Positions 61,901 to 64,000 of a stretch of DNA of 64,000 nucleotides are shown piece by piece. Position numbers and translations under genes: made by a program. The DNA lies in contig NC_135061.1 in assembly GCF_051014685.1 (NCBI RefSeq), forward strand, positions 310,001-374,000. The letters are read 5' to 3'. The notes below the pieces were generated by a model. It had not been told where the DNA came from, searched no databases, and saw nothing but the letters and a program-made list of their open reading frames with translations. This stretch comes from Ptiloglossa arizonensis (lineage: Eukaryota; Arthropoda; Insecta; Hymenoptera; Colletidae). The stretch's first letter is position 1. Each line of letters starts with the position of its first letter.

Positions 61901-64000
61901 GTATAACGTATAACGTACAACGTATAACGTTTAACGTATAACGTATAACCTATAACAAATAACGTATAACGTATACCGTTTAACGTATATCGTATAACGT
62001 ATAACGTATAACGTATAACGTATAACGTATAACGTATAACGTATAACGTAGAACGTAGAACGTATAACGTATAACGTATAACGTATAACGTAGAACGTAT
62101 AACGTATAACGTATAACGTATAACGTATAACATATAACTTATAACGTATAACGTATAACGTATAACGTATAACGTATAACGTATAACGTACAACGAGTTA
62201 CGTATAACGTCTAACGTATAACGTATAACGTATAACGTATTACGTACAACGTATAACGTATAACGTATAACGTATAACCTATAACAAATAACGTATAACG
62301 TGTAACGTATAACGTATAACGTATAACGTATAACGTATAACGTATAACATATAATGTATAACGCATATCCTAGAACTTATGCCGTATAACGTATAACGTA
62401 TAACGTATAACGTAAAACGTATAACGTATGACGTATAACGTATAACATATAATATATAACGCATATCCTAGAACTTATGCCGTATAACGTATAGTGTATA
62501 ACTTATAACGTATAACGTATAACTTTTAACGTATAACATATAACGTATAACGTATAACGTATAACGTATAACGTATAACGTATAACGTAGAACGTATAAC
62601 GTATAACGTATAACGTATAACGTATAACGTATAACGTATAACGTATAACGTATAACGTATAACGTATAACGTATAACGTATACCGTTTAACGTATATCGT
62701 ATAACGTATAACGTATAACGTATAACGTATAACGTATAACCTATAACAAATAACGTATAACGTGTAACGTATAACGTATAACGTATAAAGTATAGCGTAT
62801 AACGTATATCGTATAACGTATAACGTTTAACGTATAACGTATAACATATAATGTATAACGCATATCCTAGAACTTATGCTGAATAACGTATAACGTATAA
62901 CGTATAACGTATAACGTATAACGTAGAACGTATAACGTATAACGTATAACGTATTACGTATAACCTATAACATATAACGTATAACGTATAACGTATAACG
63001 TATAACGTATAAGGTATAACGTATATCGTATAACGTATAACGTATTACGTATAACGTATAACGTACAACGTATAACGTATAACGAATAACGTATAACGTA
63101 TAACGTATAACGTATAACGTATAACGTATAACGTATAACGTATATCGTATAACGTATAACGTACAACGTATAACGTATAACGTATAACGTATAACGTATA
63201 ACGTATAACGTATAACGTATAACATATAATATATAACGCATGTCCTAGAACTTATGCCGTATAACGTCTAGTGTATAACGTATAACGTATAACGTATATC
63301 GTATAACGTATAACGTTTAACGTATAACGTATAACATATAATGTATAACGCATATCCTAGAACTTATGCTGAATAACGTATAACGTATAACGTATAACGT
63401 ATAACGTATAACGTATAACGTATAACGTATAACGTGTAACGTACAACGAGTTACGTATAACGTCTAACGTATAACGTATAACGTATAACGTATAACGTAT
63501 AACGTATAACGTATAACGTATAGCGTATAACGTGTAACGTATAACGTATAACTTTTAACGTATAACGTATAACGTATAACGTATAGCGTATAACGTAGAA
63601 CGTATAACGTATAACGTATAACGTATAACGTATAACGTATAACGTATAACGTATAACGTATAACGTAGAACGTATAACGTATAACGTATAACGTATAACG
63701 TATAACGTATAACGAATAACGTAGAACGTATAACGTATAACGTATAACGTACAACGAGTTACGTATAACGTCTAACGTATAACGTATAACGTATAACGTA
63801 TAACGTACAACGTATAACGTATAACGTATAACGTATAACCTATAACAAATAACGTATAACGTGTAACGTATAACGTATAACGTATAACGTATAACGTATG
63901 ACGTATAACGTATAACGTATAACGTATAACGTATAACGTACAACGAGTTACGTATAACGCATAACGTATACCGTTTAACGTATATCGTATAACGTATAAC
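55922..64000 (+). repeat. Terminal higher-order repeat, periods 3738 and about 6930 bp
   Basis: A tag spacing from 55922 is 385, 112, 791, 658, 756, 98, 826, 497, 112, 791, 658, 756, 98, 399, 378, 112. The segment 56419-58722 recurs exactly 3738 bp later at 60157-62460. The opening trio 55922, 56307, 56419 recurs at 62859, 63237, 63349, a shift of 6937, 6930 and 6930 bp. The block from about 57210 also has a partial relative at 59548 (2338 bp away). The array continues to the last base, so the window end truncates the third copy. Confidence 0.88.

Larger units (their letters stand above)
27833..63369 (+). repeat. A tag family, domain 2 forms
   Basis: A1 is preceded by CGTTTAA, two consensus units, CATATAA and TGTATAA, and followed by TGAATAA, a nine-unit conserved block. 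Starts: 27833, 28848, 29462, 30365, 31037, 35608, 37260, 39423, 41558, 44113, 46983, 47333, 49699, 51715, 52317, 53080, 53577, 55922, 56419, 57210, 57868, 59548, 60157, 60948, 61606, 62859, 63349. A2 usually reads CGCATGT in its first unit, is preceded by CATATAA and TATATAA, and is followed by CGTATAA, CGTCTAG and TGTATAA. Starts: 29350, 30925, 46871, 48558, 48600, 52205, 52968, 56307, 58624, 58722, 60045, 62362, 62460, 63237. Local variants are CGCAAGT at 29350, CGCACAT at 31037 and CCCAGAA at 48607. Confidence 0.92.
29350..63369 (+). repeat. A2-A1 tag pair at fixed 112-bp spacing, eight copies
   Basis: An A2 tag is followed by an A1 tag exactly 112 bp (16 units) downstream at 29350/29462, 30925/31037, 46871/46983, 52205/52317, 52968/53080, 56307/56419, 60045/60157 and 63237/63349. 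The interval contains CGTCTAG-TGTATAA, a CGTATAT and a CGTTTAA in constant order. The copy at 29350 carries the 2-nt deletion just upstream. The copy at 46871 has CAGTATA after the tag. Other A2 tags are paired differently: 48558/48600 by 42 bp, 58624/58722 and 62362/62460 by 98 bp. Confidence 0.88.
4161..64000 (+). repeat. Main satellite array, unit CGTATAA
   Basis: About 59.8 kb consists of head-to-tail CGTATAA units in one orientation, roughly 8,500 units. Most are consensus. The rest are mainly single-substitution variants used again and again: CGTAGAA, CGTACAA, CGTGTAA, CCTATAA, CGTTTAA, CGTATAT, CGTATAG, AGTATAA, GGTATAA, CGCATAA, CGGATAA, CGAATAA, and the two-base variant CGTAATA. The same variants recur in the same order at distant places, which shows amplification of multi-kilobase blocks. 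No stretch of non-7-mer sequence longer than the tag blocks is seen, so the array holds no inserted gene or mobile element. Confidence 0.98.
26941..64000 (+). repeat. Satellite domain 2 and C tag family
   Basis: From 26944 onward a new block recurs: often CGTACAA, then CGAGTTA, CGTATAA and CGTCTAA. C starts I placed include 26944, 27161, 27357, 28176, 28372, 34124, 36245, 37869, 40011, 42202, 42874 and 44771, with many more to the window end. Domain 1 has only CGAGTAA at the comparable places. Other domain 2 markers are ACTTTTAACG, the block CCTATAA-CAAATAA followed within two units by CGTGTAA (domain 1 has CGTATAA there), and the changed A tag flanks. The B tag is absent. The boundary is abrupt, between the last B2 at 26734 and the first C at 26944, with no intervening foreign sequence. 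Confidence 0.88.

Noticed and set aside
1..64000. CRISPR array
   Set aside because: Spacing and content do not show direct repeats separated by unique spacers. The material between tags is the same 7-mer throughout, and no cas-like gene is present.
1..64000. Telomere repeat array
   Set aside because: The unit CGTATAA/TTATACG lacks the G-run strand asymmetry of known telomere repeats (for example TTAGGG or TTTAGGG types), and the HOR organisation is typical of satellites. A subtelomeric location cannot be excluded.
4161..64000. Promoters from the TATAA motif in every unit
   Set aside because: The motif is part of the monomer and occurs thousands of times. No distinct start region, downstream gene or other element accompanies any one copy.

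Overview
This window is one continuous block of short-period satellite DNA. I find no credible protein-coding gene, RNA gene, transposon, CRISPR array or unique-sequence island in its 64 kb. The unit is 7 bp: CGTATAA on the + strand from about 4161 to the end, and its reverse complement TTATACG from 1 to about 4159. GC content of the consensus is 2/7, with one CpG and one ACGT per unit. A homogeneous array of this size with nested higher-order repeats (HORs) points to eukaryotic heterochromatin (centromeric, pericentromeric or subtelomeric). I do not recognise the 7-mer as the signature of a particular species or as a telomere repeat, so I do not name an organism.

Layout. (1) 1-4159 is a left arm in reversed orientation, dense in 1-nt insertions and deletions. 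Its rare landmark variants occur in mirrored order relative to 4161 to about 8297, so it is a noisy reverse-complement copy of the adjacent right arm, folded at about 4160. A foldback-read or contig-end artefact is the most likely cause; a real palindrome is the alternative. (2) 4161-26.9 kb is satellite domain 1, marked by a B tag (units CGCTTAT, CCTATGA) and by its own flavours of an A tag (units CGCATAT, CCTAGAA, CTTATGC). It contains tandem duplications of about 1.0, 1.19 and 2.2-2.46 kb. (3) 26.9-64.0 kb is domain 2. The B tag is absent, a C tag (CGAGTTA ... CGTCTAA) appears, and the A tag has different flanks. It carries duplications of 1015, about 2.1-2.6, 2583, 3738 and about 6930 bp, a dense composite module at 30.1-34.8 kb, a pure tract of about 81 units at 34.9-35.5 kb, and two homologous 14-bp dimer tracts.

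The main structural result is register. Every landmark I placed from 5986 to 28848 begins at a coordinate congruent to 1 mod 7, and every one from 29350 to 63349 at 6 mod 7. One 2-nt deletion near 29338-29344 accounts for the shift. All large HOR periods I measured are multiples of 7. Outside the left arm and the 1.3 kb beside the fold, the array therefore changes by base substitution and by gain or loss of whole units.

Long open frames on the minus strand (up to 611 codons) are a by-product: TTATACG repeats have no stop in any frame and translate as a 7-residue repeat. They are not annotated as genes. Coordinates and residues mod 7 were counted by eye from the numbered sequence.
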